A stretch of DNA of 64,000 bases from Euphorbia lathyris. Lineage: Eukaryota; Streptophyta; Magnoliopsida; Malpighiales; Euphorbiaceae. The stretch's first letter is position 1. Each line of letters opens with the position of its first letter. Where the stretch lies: contig NC_088915.1 of the NCBI RefSeq assembly GCF_963576675.1, forward strand, positions 45,785,501 through 45,849,500. Reading direction: 5' to 3'. Positions 32,747-43,974 of the stretch are shown here, piece after piece. The position numbers were made by a program, and so were the translations under genes. Under the pieces are notes generated by a model. It did no database searches. It saw nothing but the letters and a program-made list of their open reading frames with translations, and was not told the DNA's origin.

Positions 32747-32763
32747 CCCCTGCAACGGTGCCA
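32747..32763 (-). promoter_or_regulatory. Primer-binding site of Athila element D (tRNA-Asp type)
   Basis: The reverse strand reads TGGCACCGTTGCAGGGG. This nearly matches the TGGCGCCGTTGCCGGGGA sequence complementary to tRNA-Asp that Athila elements use. It lies five bases after the LTR end. Confidence 0.8.
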
Positions 32764-32768
32764 AAATT

Positions 32769-33750
32769 TGATGGGTGTTAAAGCCACAAAAATAATTATA
32801 TCTTCACAACACTCATTAACAGATTTGTAATAGAGCGAGTAGAGGTAGAACCCAAAGGATTAACACCGATTTGATTTCAATTATAACCAAGTAAATTACA
32901 AAATTAAATAGTGGGATATGTGAATAGATTGATTAACTAATTTAACAGAAATAACAAATCTAGAATCGAAATTGAATGTAATAATTAAAGAATACTTCAG
33001 CTAAGGGATTCTCAGACAAAGAATTCAATTGGTAATGATCATAGACATAAAAGATTATTCTTCAAAATCACATATCAGATTAGTTTGGGTTATTCTTCCG
33101 AAGTACCAAATTAGTTAAGCAAGACTATAACTAATCCCTAATTAACAGATAACCTTACCTCTGCGGCTAAGATTCAATCCGTTAACAACATTATGAAATA
33201 GAAGAACCTAATATAAGACAGCCGATTCTCAATGATATCGATTCGGAAACTTGATTAATTATTCACTTGATATGATAAAATTGAACATAGATGTATTAAT
33301 GTCACATGGAGGAATTTCAGTTTGTCAATATGATTTATATCCGAATACAATCTAAGATTCGACTTTATATTATCGTTCACTACTTGCTTTGACTCAGCTA
33401 AACAATGACTCCTTGATTCCCTAGTTTAATCAAATAGCTGTATGTTAATTTAGTCAATGAACAATCAATCATTATCATTCAAATATAAAATAAAAATTGG
33501 GATGAAATCCTTAAACACAATGAATAATTAAATGATACGAAATAAAGAAGAATGATAGAAGTTAAACAATCTCACAATACTTGAGAAATCCTGCCCTTGA
33601 ATTAACCCTTAACTGAAAATAGAGATTTAGCTATGAATAGTTATGAAGAACAATATTTTTCTATTGTAGAGAGAGAACCTAAAAGAAGAACTACTAAAAC
33701 TAAAACTGAATACCCAAACGTAAAGTCTGATGTTTAAGTAATAAAAATCA
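32769..33750 (-). repeat. 5' LTR of Athila element D
   Basis: On the reverse strand it begins TGATTTTTAT and ends ACACCCATCA, just before the primer-binding site; about 982 bp. The right boundary at 33750 borders readable family A antisense-gene sequence, which supports it. No second LTR is present in the window, because D is truncated at 20370. Confidence 0.6.
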
Positions 33751-34301
33751 CGATGGCCAAGGTGAACTCATCAAAAGTAGTAGGATGCTCAAATTTTTTT
33801 AGGTGTGAAACCTTGGGTTTGGAAGACCCGTCATCTTCCTCCTCTCTAAGACTGCCTTTCTTGCTGGAGCTCTTACCTTTACCGAGAGGTCCAAGCTCGA
33901 ACTATGGTGGAAAAAAGGGAAGATGAGCTTGTAAACGAGGGAAATGAAACAGAGAAAAAAAACGAGAAGCTTGGAAAACTTAAGAGAAAGAGAAATGGCA
34001 GGATAAGATGAAATAACAAAGAAGAAGGAAGATAAAGAAAAGGAAAACTAAAAGACTCAGAAGACAATTAAAGCGTCTCTATCATAGGAATAAACACTAA
34101 TAATTAAAGAAGCCGCCAAAACACAATATCCTAGAGCCATCCCCCAACTGACACATCGGCAGAAACAGAAAAAGGCTATATGAGGATTCCAAAAAAAAAA
34201 AATAAAGACTTGGAGCCAAATAACAAAATACACATTCCTTAAAAAGATTTATTATATAATCCTGAAAGAATGTCTTAAATGACTAGGTGGTGGGGGACAT
34301 C
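33751..34301 (-). pseudogene. Start of the antisense gene and 3' leader of family A
   Basis: From about 33910 to 33751 the reverse strand reads VRAWTSRGKGK, then an acidic stretch and KPKVSHLKKFEHPTTFDEF, the start of an antisense gene. The matching start in the second family A copy is at 55740 (MVRAGSSHGKGKKP). Here the ATG has become ATA. From 33911 to 34301 the sequence is leader. It includes blocks also found, inverted, at 55268-55480 (ATCCTGAAAGAATGTCT and GTGGTGGGGGACATC), the latter a purine tract beside the LTR. The gene is cut at 33750 by Athila element D. Confidence 0.6.
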
Positions 34302-34853
34302 TGATATCAGGCTAAATGATATCACGTGCGCGACGTCCTCACCATCCTCATAGCGGCCCATGCCCAAAAAGTGATAAGGGCCCAAACGCATCCAAGACGA
34401 TCCCAACCTCATGTCAACAGGTCAAAGACGGTTAGTGCGGCCCAAGCACAAACAAGTGGCAGCCCATCAGCCGACGTCCAAATCTTTAAGCCTTAACACA
34501 TCAAAAGACCTTCTAGAATCCTGCAGGATAAAAGATTCCTCCCAGGATTCGAAATCCTTGAGGGATAAGAAATCCTAAGCTTATAAGGATTTCTAAGGAG
34601 TTGACAACCTTAACACCTAATCATGCACTATAAATACACATATATATGCACAAAGTTCGGTACGTTAACTATTATCTCTAAACTAGTCCATTCCCTTCCA
34701 TTCGATCCTAACTCAGAAACTGACTTAGACATGGGAGCGGGTTTGTCGGACTCTGGTCCTATCTGACCTGCATATTGTTTTGTAGACTCGAGTACGACGT
34801 TGGATCATTAACACCATCTTGGCACGTGACTGAGTTCAGGTAACAAGTTATCA
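34302..34853 (+). repeat. 3' LTR of retrotransposon family A
   Basis: It begins TGATATCAGGCTAAATGATATC and ends AACAAGTTATCA, with a TATAAATA box at about 34629-34636. A purine-rich tract precedes it, so it is a 3' LTR. It may be the partner of the LTR at 2795, but the flanks TATAT and GTAAC do not match, so that pairing is unproven. Confidence 0.72.
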
Positions 34854-35094
34854 GTAACAAAAGTAAAAAATAAAAAAGTTATGGAAATTAAATATACCAT
34901 TTTTTAAGGATCTATTTATTTTACCTACTGTTTGTTGTTGGAAAAATCTACTTTTCCAAAAAGCAAGGATTCCCTCCTTTTGTAAAAAGCTATTTTTCAA
35001 AGGTAAACATGCGATCCCTAACCAAATATCTAATAAAACAAAAATATGAAAAAGAACAACCAAACAAGGTCTAAATATACCATCTTTTTCCTTT
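34854..35094. other. Intergenic, no gene seen
   Basis: AT-rich DNA. The reverse-strand 90-aa frame here is not recognisable and has no coding signature. Confidence 0.5.
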
Positions 35095-35985
35095 GGGTTA
35101 AGGTGCAAAAATGCCCATATCATTGACAGTAAAGAGCAAAAATACCCTTAACGTAAAAAATATTACAATTAAAGGTCTAACGTTGATAATTTGGTTCGAT
35201 TTTAGACAAAACTAACAGATGTCTACACTCAGTTAATCTTTCCGTTTTCTGTTATTGCAGGTCTTCCATCTAATCAAAATCCACCTTCATCTCATTCAAA
35301 CTCAAAATACCCGAAATCCCTAACCCAATGCTCCTAATTCACATTGATTTCAAGTATCTGCATATTTCATCCTCAATTTTGATTCACTTGATTTTCATTT
35401 GATGTCACTTTGATTCTGTTCGTCCTTTATACAGTTGACTTCGATTTGTTAAAAAAAAATCGACCTCTGCCAGTACGGCTCTCTTTTCACCATTCCTGTT
35501 ACATCGTTTTGAAAATGTGAAATAACTTGGTTCAGAGATTTTCAGAAGATTTATTGCAGAAATCCGTGAACGGTGAGCTGCAACTAGTTCACAGTAGACT
35601 TTGGCGTGTATTTGTAACAATTATGCCGCTTTCTGGTATGTTTTATCAGCGAGGCAGCTAAGGTTTGAAATTGTTTATTTGAGAAAGCAAAAAAGATGGA
35701 ATGAATTGAAAGAGGAAGCATTAAAGCTACTGTTAAGGGATTTCTACATTGATTTGGGAATTTTGAGTTTTTATGTTTTGATTGAGATAAAATTGATGAA
35801 GCTGAATTTTGATGATAGGTAGAGGAAGAAAACGGAAAATTAACTGTGTATAGATCTGTTAGTTAGTGTTGTCTAAAATTGAACCACATTATCAATGTTA
35901 AGTCATTAATTATACGATTTTTGGATATTATTGCTTCTTGCTCTCAATCATAGGGGTATTTTTTTTTTTTTTTGCACCTTATCCG
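35095..35985. mobile_element. Non-autonomous Mutator-like element
   Basis: It is 891 bp, with ends GGGTTAAGGTGCAAAA and the inverted CGGATAAGGTGCAAAA. It is flanked by a perfect 9-bp target duplication TTTTCCTTT (35086-35094 and 35986-35994), the length made by Mutator-type transposases. Imperfect inverted similarity continues inward for about 150 bp on each side (both contain GG-TTCRATTTTAGACAA and CTAACAGAT). The middle contains short ORFs on both strands with no recognisable product. It could be captured host sequence (Pack-MULE), but I cannot name a source gene. Confidence 0.8.
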
Positions 35986-36042
35986 TTTTCCTTTTAACCA
36001 ATAACATTTCTTACAAACACGTACCACCTAGATTTATTTGTA

Positions 36043-36546
36043 GGGTAAGTTACACCCATGACCATTGAACTTTACCCATTTTCATATTATGGTCACCGAA
36101 CTTCATTTCTTTCCGGTATGACCACTGAACTTTACACTTTTTAATACCGATGGCCGTTCAACGCCTCAAAACGACTATTGACGGTTAAAAATAAAAAATA
36201 CAAAGCGTTAATAATATTCTAAGAAACTTTAGTTCTTGAAATTTTTTGTTTTGAGGTCATTTAGATGTTGTTTGGTTAGGAGAGAGAAAACTCCAAAAAA
36301 TGTGATTTTCGAAAATAAAAAATGTGGGTTCATGGTAAATGTCGTTCTGAACAACTTTAATTCTTGAATATTTTCATTTTGAGGTAGTTAACGATTGTTA
36401 ACGGTCATTTTGAGAAGTTAGTTAAAATTGAGTGGCCACCGATATTAAAATGTGTAAAGTTCAATGACTATACTGGTAAGAAATGAAGTTCAATGGCTAT
36501 AATGTGAAAATGGGTAAAGTTCAGTGGCCATTGATGTACTTTACCC
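36043..36546. mobile_element. Mutator-like MITE with long inverted repeats
   Basis: It is 504 bp. The left arm (GGGTAAGT...GAACTTTACCCATTTTCA...GAACTTCATTTCTT) is the inverse of the right arm over about 70 bp. It is flanked by a perfect 10-bp duplication TTTATTTGTA (36033-36042 and 36547-36556). No coding capacity. Its right edge lies about 220 bp upstream of the ATG at 36767, so it is within the probable promoter of the sucrase/ferredoxin-like gene. Confidence 0.85.
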
Positions 36547-36766
36547 TTTATTTGTATGTCTTCGAACTCCCTCATCATTGCTGATCAGATTCTTACACAC
36601 CAAATGGTCAACCGGCACATCTTCTCTGTCCAAACCCGTTATAACCAACTTTCATTACAGACGGCGCGTGTGTACCACGTTCTACTTGCGTCTTTATTTA
36701 TACTTCCCCCCAGCAACGAAGCATTATTGAAATTGTTTACCGGTTCATATTAAACTTAAATCCCCG

Positions 36767-39654
36767 ATGCGCATTGCGCACCCTCCTCCGTCTCTCATAT
36801 CTCCTCTCGATCAACGTTTTCTCCATTTTCCTTCTACAAAGCGATTTCTCTCATTTCACCCTCTGAAACAGCGAACTCCGGCTAATCTAGCCTTCACTAG
36901 AAAACTACGAAGAAGCTTCACTCCTATTTCAATGGCGGACACCACCGCGATCTCGCCTGACGAAGATACCAAATTTGGTTTCACTCGAACTGAGATGTAT
37001 AAGACCAACCTGGCCGGAACTATCAGTGAGCATGACCGCCACGTCTTCCTTTGCTTCAAGAATCCTGAAACGTGGCTCCCACGCGTTGAGGAGTCCGAGA
37101 CTGATCCCCTCCCCAAACTATTATCTTCCGCTGTCAAATCTCGTAAGGGCGACTTCACTGTTAAGGTACTTATAATTAACTTTGGCTTTCTCTCTTTTGT
37201 TCTAATTTGATTTTCTTTTTTGAAATTTTGTTAGCTTCATTTAGTATTGTTTTCTTTTGCTTTGCTTTGCTGTTGATTTTGTTTTACTGTTTCTCTAGAC
37301 GAACGTAACTATCTGCGAGGGAGGCGACGGCACTGAGTTTGAAAATGGTGACATTTTGATATTTCCTGATATGATAAAATATAAGTGAGTTTCCGGTGAT
37401 CTATTACTGTAGTTCTTCGATAATTCTTTTGAGATTGGGGGTTATGCATGGTTTATTCTTAGTTCTTCGACAAAATTTTCATAGATCGAGGTCGACTGAA
37501 TGGTCAGCACATTTGTACTTAGGGTCCTATCTTGGTGTTTCTCTTTGTTGAATTAGATTTTTGTATTTCAGGGAATGGTTGGCCTCCTGAAGCTCTATCG
37601 AGAATATGGTTTAGGATGAGCTTTCCGCATTCTATGCTTCTAATTACACTCTGAACGAATTTGTTAGGATAATACTGAAAAACTATGTTGCAAGCAAAAT
37701 TTAATGAAACCTAAATTGACTAATTTAGGATTTTTGTTCTATTATTTAGAGATTTATTTATAACTTGCTAAAGAATCAGGAGTTACTCTCCAAAAAAAAA
37801 AAAAAAAAAAAAAAAGAATCAGGAGTTATTAGCATCTGATTGTTTCTATGTTATTTTAAAGCTTTCTAATTCTAAGTACCTTATAAAATTTCATCTTTAT
37901 ATATTGTGCACCAATTTTGAGAATATTCCCAAGCGAGCTTGTTCGGGTGTAATATGATTTACTTTTTGTTGTTCAAATTGAGAGACTACTATTTGAAATT
38001 ACCGAAGTCAAGTGATTTTAGCACTTCGTCTATTTCTATATATGCGTGTATATATATTTTCTCTGTTGTAATATGTAAGTATAACGTTCTCTTGAAAATA
38101 CTGAAGAGATTGATTTCAGTCATTTTTTAAAGCTGTATCTCTTAATTATGACACTTTGTCAATTTGCAACTAAAGGGGTCTGAAGGATTCCGATATCGAT
38201 GGTTTTGTTGATGATGTGCTTGTGAATGGCAAGCCATGGGCTTCTGGAGTTCAGGAGGTGCTCACTGGTTCACATATCTTTGTATGCGCTCATGGTAGTC
38301 GGGATAAGAGATGTGGTGTTTGTGGACCAATTCTTATTGAAAAGCTCAACGAGGGGATTGAATCTCGAGGGCTCAAGGATCAGATTACTGTTAAAGCGTG
38401 CTCTCACATAGGAGGCCATAAATATGCTGGGAACTTAATTGTCTATAGTCCAGACTCTGAGGGAAAAATTATGGGTCATTGGTAAGATTTGGACCTCTTC
38501 CTATCCTTTAATGGTTCAAATTACTAGGGATGTTGATAATGTTCTGTTCTTACAGGTATGGTTATGTCACTCCTGATGATGTGCCTGAAATTTTGGATCA
38601 GCATATTTCGAAGGGAATTGTGATAAAACGGCTTTGGAGGTTTGTTTTTGTGTGTGTGTGTAAATGCCTATATTATTCACATGGTTATTCTTTTCAGATG
38701 TTTATTATGGCTAACGTTATTTACTTCCAAATTTGCTTATTGTTGTGTTGTATGGACATTTCATTCTCTTTCTAAATTGATTGACCTAGTAAATGCTCTT
38801 TTTGCTCCAATTTTGCTGCACTTGGTGACTTTTAGACTGATCTTGATTGTTGTTCAGTATGAAGGGCATCAATTCTTCATATTTAGTTCTCTTAGTTCTC
38901 TTCTTGCTAATTTGTTTATATGAGCAGAGTCATGAATGTTTTGCTCAAGCCTCTGTCTCCAAGTCCAAATCCAAATCCACTATTAACTTTGTTTTCTTGA
39001 TGTGAAGTTTCTGGAAGTTGCGCCTTTTTGACCTTGTATTTCACTTGCTTTACCCATTGTCTTAGGCATGTATGGTGCTAATATATGGCATGATTACCTC
39101 TTTGCTTGCCAGAATGGGCTAATCGTTTCCATAAGATCAACAAGTTGCTATGGTTCAGTGTGCTTGCATTTTAGCACAAACAATTTGCTTCTTGTTCCTA
39201 TGTGGATGCAAATGCTTTATTCATATCTTTAGCATCATTTAATGCATTTGGGGAGCATGCATTTACAATAATCAATTACAGGGGTCAAATGGGGCTATCT
39301 GTTCAAGAAATGACTGAGCAGAAGCTTCCAAATGGAGAAGACGTAAAGGACAGCAAAAAACATGATGAAAGAAACACTGAAGTCATTAAAGAGAATGGTA
39401 AGAAACATGAAGAAAGTAACACTGAAGTCATTAAAGAGAATGGTGGCTGTTGCCAGGGTGTCAATGGCTTCTCATGCTGCAGAGATGTAGGAGCAAGTGA
39501 AGAAATAAAACTGAACGAAAGCAAGAAGGGGCAGGTCAAACTGTCGAGCCTGATTGCTTCATTAGATCAAAGCAATGTTTATGCAGCTGTTGGTGTGGTT
39601 GGAGCAGTTGCAACCATTGCAGTGGCCTATAGCATATATAAAAGGTCAGGCTGA
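36767..39654 (+). CDS. Sucrase/ferredoxin-like family protein (Suc_Fer-like)
   Basis: A five-exon gene: 36767-37165, 37299-37384, 38176-38481, 38556-38639, 39282-39654. All introns are GT-AG and the spliced CDS of 1248 nt is in frame, giving 415 aa. A Ser/Arg/Pro-rich N-terminus (aa 1-55) may be an organelle-targeting peptide; the second Met at aa 56 (MADTTAIS) is an alternative start. The thioredoxin-like ferredoxin domain has CAHGSRDKRCGVCGP (C199, C208, C211) and HIGGHKYAGN (H239, H243). The HxxxH pair plus Cys ligands are those of the yeast Apd1-type [2Fe-2S] proteins. The C-terminal extension has two 14-residue repeats (about aa 319-346), a Cys-rich patch, and a membrane segment at about aa 391-410 followed by YKRSG, which suggests a tail anchor. 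It is probably an intact redox gene of unknown substrate. Confidence 0.92.
37786..37813 (+). mobile_element. Minimal retroposon insertion (poly-A tail only) in intron 2
   Basis: A 28-bp insert, CTCTCC followed by about 22 A, is flanked by a perfect 15-bp direct repeat AAGAATCAGGAGTTA (37771-37785 and 37814-37828). This is the signature of an extremely 5'-truncated LINE-type insertion. Confidence 0.7.
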
Positions 39655-40400
39655 AAATTTTGCCTTGTCCAAGCATAATTATGTGCTTCTAGGTGCATAG
39701 ACCGTTTCTTTTTGTAGGCAGACGCAGTGAAAATAATCTCCAAATAACAACTTCTGGGGAGAATTATACATACGTTTTACTTAAATCGATATATATATGG
39801 GTGGATATGTATCACAAAATCTGCACAATTTAATGATGAAACACAACCCTGTTCTTTTTTTTTTTTTTTTTTTCAATTGGAGGGCCTCTAGATTCTACAA
39901 ATATTTAACGGTTTTATATTTTGGTTCATGTTAGCCGACCCCGAATCATTTCGGGACTAAGACTTTGTTGTTGTAGTAGGAAGCTACAACATTTGGTTAT
40001 TGGTTCATGTTAATGCAGAGAAATTGTGCCAATAGGGTTTGACTTGTTGGTATATGATTGCAACTATTGATGATCTATTCTGATCGTTATCAAATAAACA
40101 TTGATTGAATATTATCAGATCACTTATGCATCTTGTGCGACAATTGTTAGAATTTAGTTTGTGGATAGGATGAGTAAATCATGTTGAGTGTGTGGTTACC
40201 TGAAATGGGCATATAATAGTTCTCACAAGTTTTCGTTGATGATTTGGGCGATCCAATTATAGGTTCATGTGAAAGCTAAATTTATGTATTGGGCAAGTGC
40301 AGCTGCTGCTAGCAAACGTTCGTTGCACTCTAGCTTTCTTTTTCACATTTAACTCTGATATGCTTGTGTTGAGATGAAAACAGACTTTTCCCGGTTGATA
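39655..40400. other. 3' flank of the sucrase/ferredoxin-like gene
   Basis: It probably includes the 3' UTR and then intergenic DNA. A T run lies at 39857-39875 and an Au SINE piece at 39924-39980. No further gene is seen. Confidence 0.5.
39924..39980 (-). mobile_element. Au-type SINE fragment
   Basis: The reverse strand contains ACAACAACAAAGTCTTAG and AATGATTCGGGGTCGGCT followed by AACATGAACC. This is very close to the conserved region of the plant Au SINE. Only about 57 bp are recognisable, so it is a fragment. Confidence 0.6.
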
Positions 40401-40559
40401 ATTAATCAGGTAAGAAGTCACAAGCATACCTTACAAATTAGCATTTGAAAGTATGTACAGAAATTCCTACATTTGAAACCAATCATCACCAAAACTTATT
40501 ACGGATTACGTGTTGAGTTTTGCAAGCATCTCCTCAGTGCTGTAGTTTCCATTCTGCAT

Positions 40560-41145
40560 CAATTTCTCTCATAATTTGCTCTATAAATTCATGTTTCAAT
40601 TGTTTTCCTCTTGATCCATAACCTGAGCAATCCTTAAGAGTAACAACAGCTCTTGAGCTTTATCTTTAGCCCTCCATGTTCTGTCAACACGTAACTGTAG
40701 CAGTCTGATAGGAAACGAAATTCAGAAAAGTAGATAGCAAGGATTAATGAAAAGATTGATTGAGTAGCGTCGAGCTTGGGTTGCATGCTAATGCATTTTG
40801 TGGTATCATCTGTATAATCTGCGGTGAGGAGTCCGAGAATGAGAGGGATAGCACCCAAAGAAGTGATTTTTAGCTTGTTTGGTGTACAAGAAGAGATATC
40901 AATTACTAGTTCTATGAGTGTTGCATTTCCGGATTGGGGATTTTACTATCCGGATCTTGTTTCTGCATAATTATAAAAATGTGAAGACAAAAGAGACAGC
41001 AAGAGTGAGGTAAGCAAAGAGAGTGAAGCATCAAAATGAAAGGGGAAATAATGCCTCTTTCAGCCATGGTGTTTCTACAGAGTTTAGCGAGCAGCCTGAA
41101 TCTGTGATTCTCTTCCACCATTGACTAGTTTATGCATCACAAATT
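40560..41145 (-). pseudogene. ARM-repeat protein gene remnant
   Basis: The reverse strand reads MEEFVMHKLVNGGRESQIQ (from about 41147), then after a frame change KLCRNTMAERGIISPFILML. Next come RNKIRIVKS, SLGAIPLILGLLTADYTDD (near 40860-40800) and PKLDATQSIFSL, and finally RTWRAKDKAQELLLLL (near 40690-40640). This order (GIIPP...ML, NKIRIVKSGA, GAIPLxxxLL, KxDAxxxLxNLS, terminal RAKxKAxxLL) is that of plant armadillo-repeat proteins of the U-box/ARM type. Intron-like gaps separate the pieces, but a frameshift after QAAR and another near 40640 point to decay. A functional gene with sequencing errors is a weaker alternative. Confidence 0.55.
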
Positions 41146-41573
41146 CCTCCATTACTATTGAAGTTGAAGCAAACTTGGAATTACACTCCTAAGAGTCTAC
41201 CTTTATCTTTCCTTTTACACAACCTTTTCTAGACACCTTCAAATTGTTCCATATATTATCAATTCCAACTTCATTATACTAGATTACTCTCAAATAATAT
41301 CTAATAACATTCTCTTCTACATGCCGGACTTCAAATTCAGTTTTACATGTTGTCCATATTTTATCATTGTAACTCTTTGCCCTGACTTTGATAATCGACT
41401 GATATAATATCAGCTAAATTTTAGTTAATCCTTACTTGATTTGATTCGAGATTCTTCACACACCCTTTAAAGTTTTCTATATAAATTAGTATTCGAACTC
41501 GAAATTTCTCGCTTAAACAATTTGGAACCCTTAACCACATTTACCTTATTACCAATATGCATTAGTATTAGAT

Positions 41574-43758
41574 GCTGTTGATGAGGGGAAACTCCACCCG
41601 GTGGCGATAAATAAGTTCTGTCCCCAGATTACTCACTTGTTCTTTGCGGATGATGTTCTGATCTTTATAGAGGGTAAGGAAGAGCAGTTAAGTGTTATTA
41701 TGGATATTCTTGATTGCTTATGTTCTGCCTCTGGTCAGAAACTCAATGTTCAGAAATCCAGGCTGATATGCTCTAACAATATGAACCAAGGAGCCTGCAA
41801 AAGGTTGAGTGAGTTGTCAGGCATTCCTCTGACTCACTCTCTTGGGAAGTATCTGGGTGTTCCCCTCCATAGTGAAAGAGTGTCGAAGGTGTCATTTAAA
41901 GATACTTTGGATATAGCTAATATGAAGTGTGCTGCCTGGAAAGCTAAGACTCTTTCTCTCGCTGGCCGTCTTACGTTGATTCAATCTGTCAATTGTACGA
42001 CCCCTAATCACATTATGCAGGCTTGTCATCTTCCGGAGCCTGTGCTTAAGGATCTTGACAAAATTAACCGTAGGTTCCCGTGGGGTGAAGCTGAGGAGGG
42101 GAGGAAGATCCATCTTGTTCCTTGGAAGGAGGTGTGTCAGCCAAAGGATAAGGGGGGTTTGGGCATTAGAAAAGCCAAAGATAATAATAGAGTCTTATTA
42201 ATGAAACTCCTGTGGAGAATGTGGCAGTCTCCTTCAGCTTTGTGGGTTAAGCTTTTATGCGGAAAATACCGGAAGGATAAGGTGTTTGTGGGCCCTAAGG
42301 ATAGAGTGCTTAACTGTTCCTTTCTGTGGAAAGGCATTAGTGCAGTTTTTGCCGAGTTCTGTTCAGGGATTGGTTGGAATGTGGGTAATGGCAGGTCCAT
42401 CAGCTTCTGGAAGGATATCTGGATAGGGAAAAAGCGTTTATTAGAGGTTTGTACTTCTAGACCGCCGTCGGACATTCAGGACTGGAGGATTGCTGATGTA
42501 GTGGGTTTAGAGGGTGAGTGGATCTGGGCAAAATTTGAGTCCTATCTAAGTATGGAATCGCTCCTTTCTATTAGAAGTGTTCAGATTAGTAGTCAAAGTG
42601 AAGACAAGGATAGTTACTGTTGGTCTTTGACGAACAATGGGGCCTATTCGTGTAAATCTGCTTTTCAGGCTTTCTATCAGGATTCGGAGATCTCGACTCC
42701 TGAGGTGTGGAGGACGATTTGGGCTTTAAAAGTGCCTTACCGTATTAGAAGTTTCTTGTGGCTCGGGGTAAGAAACATACTGCTTACTAACTCGGATAGA
42801 AAAAGGAGGCATCTGGTGGAGTCTGGAGCTTATGGCAGATGCAAAAATTATGAAGAAACTTTGTGCCATGCACTCAAGGAATGTGAGAAGAGTAAAGAGG
42901 TTTGGAGGAGAATTCTTCCCAGGGAGTTGCTTTCTTCTTTTTTAGCCCACTCTGAGAATGATTGGTTTGTGGATGGGATTAATGGGATTCTTCTGCCTGA
43001 GTTGCATCAGAGTGTGCTATTATTTGTGGTGGTTTGCCATCAGCTCTGGAAATGGAGGAATGAGGAGATCTTTGGAGGAAACTTGGTGTCTGTGCCAAAT
43101 GTTTTAGATTTCTTTTCCAGGAAAATTAGCACCTTGGTAGAGAGCTTTGTTGAGGATCCCTTGGCTAGGACTACTAAGAGGAAGGAGGTCCATCTTCTAG
43201 GCTGGGGTAGGCCGAGCGAAGGTGTGGTGAAGCTTAATACTGATGGTTCTTGTCTGAGGGACGGGAGAATTGCCGCAGGAGGAGTTCTTAGAGATGATGG
43301 TGGTAAGTGAGTTTCTGGTTTCTCTCAGAATTTGGGGGTTGGGTCGTCCTTTTCTGCAGAGCTTTGGGGGATCCTTTCTGGCCTGAGATTAGCAAAGAGT
43401 CTGGGGGTGAATAAGCTTCTTGTGGAATCTGATAACCTTGAAGCAGTCAAGTTGATCTCTGAGAGCAGTGCCACTTGCCTTAATAGCCTTAACTTAATTA
43501 AAGGAATTAGAAGGATTAGTTCCTCCTTTGATTCTATTAGTTTTGCTCATGTTTATAGAGAGAAAAATCGTGTTGCTGACCATCTTGCGGAGGAAGGGCA
43601 TTCTAGAATGTTGGGTCTCTCTTTCTTCTCGTCTCCTCCGTCCTTCGTTTCTGCTCTGATCTTGGAGGATGTGGTGGGGGTCAGTTTTCCTAGGCTGATC
43701 CCGGGCTGAGTGGCTTTTTGTTTGTTTTTTCCTTTCTTTTCCTACCAAAAAAAAAATC
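41574..43758 (+). mobile_element. 5'-truncated L1-type LINE
   Basis: The insertion is bounded by a perfect 10-bp target duplication AGTATTAGAT (41564-41573 and 43759-43768). It ends in CCTACC plus about 10 A. Only the 3' part of ORF2 remains: the reverse transcriptase from the FADD motif onward, zinc-finger region and RNase H. The 5' truncation is typical of target-primed reverse transcription. Confidence 0.92.
41601..43709 (+). pseudogene. LINE ORF2 C-terminal part: RT, zf-RVT, RNase H
   Basis: A 569-aa frame (41601-43310) starts at THLFFADDVLIFIEG, which holds the catalytic FADD of the RT (aa 13-22). It continues through KSRLICSNN, LGKYLGVPLH, WKAKTLSLAGRLTLIQSV and VPWKEVCQPKDKGGLGIR. The zf-RVT region (WRTIWALKVPYRIRSFLWL, C-rich CKNYEETLCHALKEC) is at aa about 370-435. 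RNase H begins with LNTDGSCLRDG (aa about 545). TGA at 43308-43310 interrupts it, and the same frame continues to 43709 with AELWGILSGLRLAKS, LVESDN and REKNRVADHLAEEGH. One in-frame stop plus 5' truncation make it inactive. Confidence 0.92.
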
Positions 43759-43974
43759 AGTATTAGATAATCGATCTTTTCATAAGAATTGGCAAGAATA
43801 TTGTCAACTGAGATAGAAGGCAAGACAATGACATATTGCGAGTATTATATTGAATTAGTTTTTTTTTCTTCTACTCTGATTGTTTAACATCAATCTTTAC
43901 TCTTACTCATTCTTTTGTATTTTTAACGTGGATAAAACCCAATTAATTATGTTACATCTCCTTTACTTTAAAGG

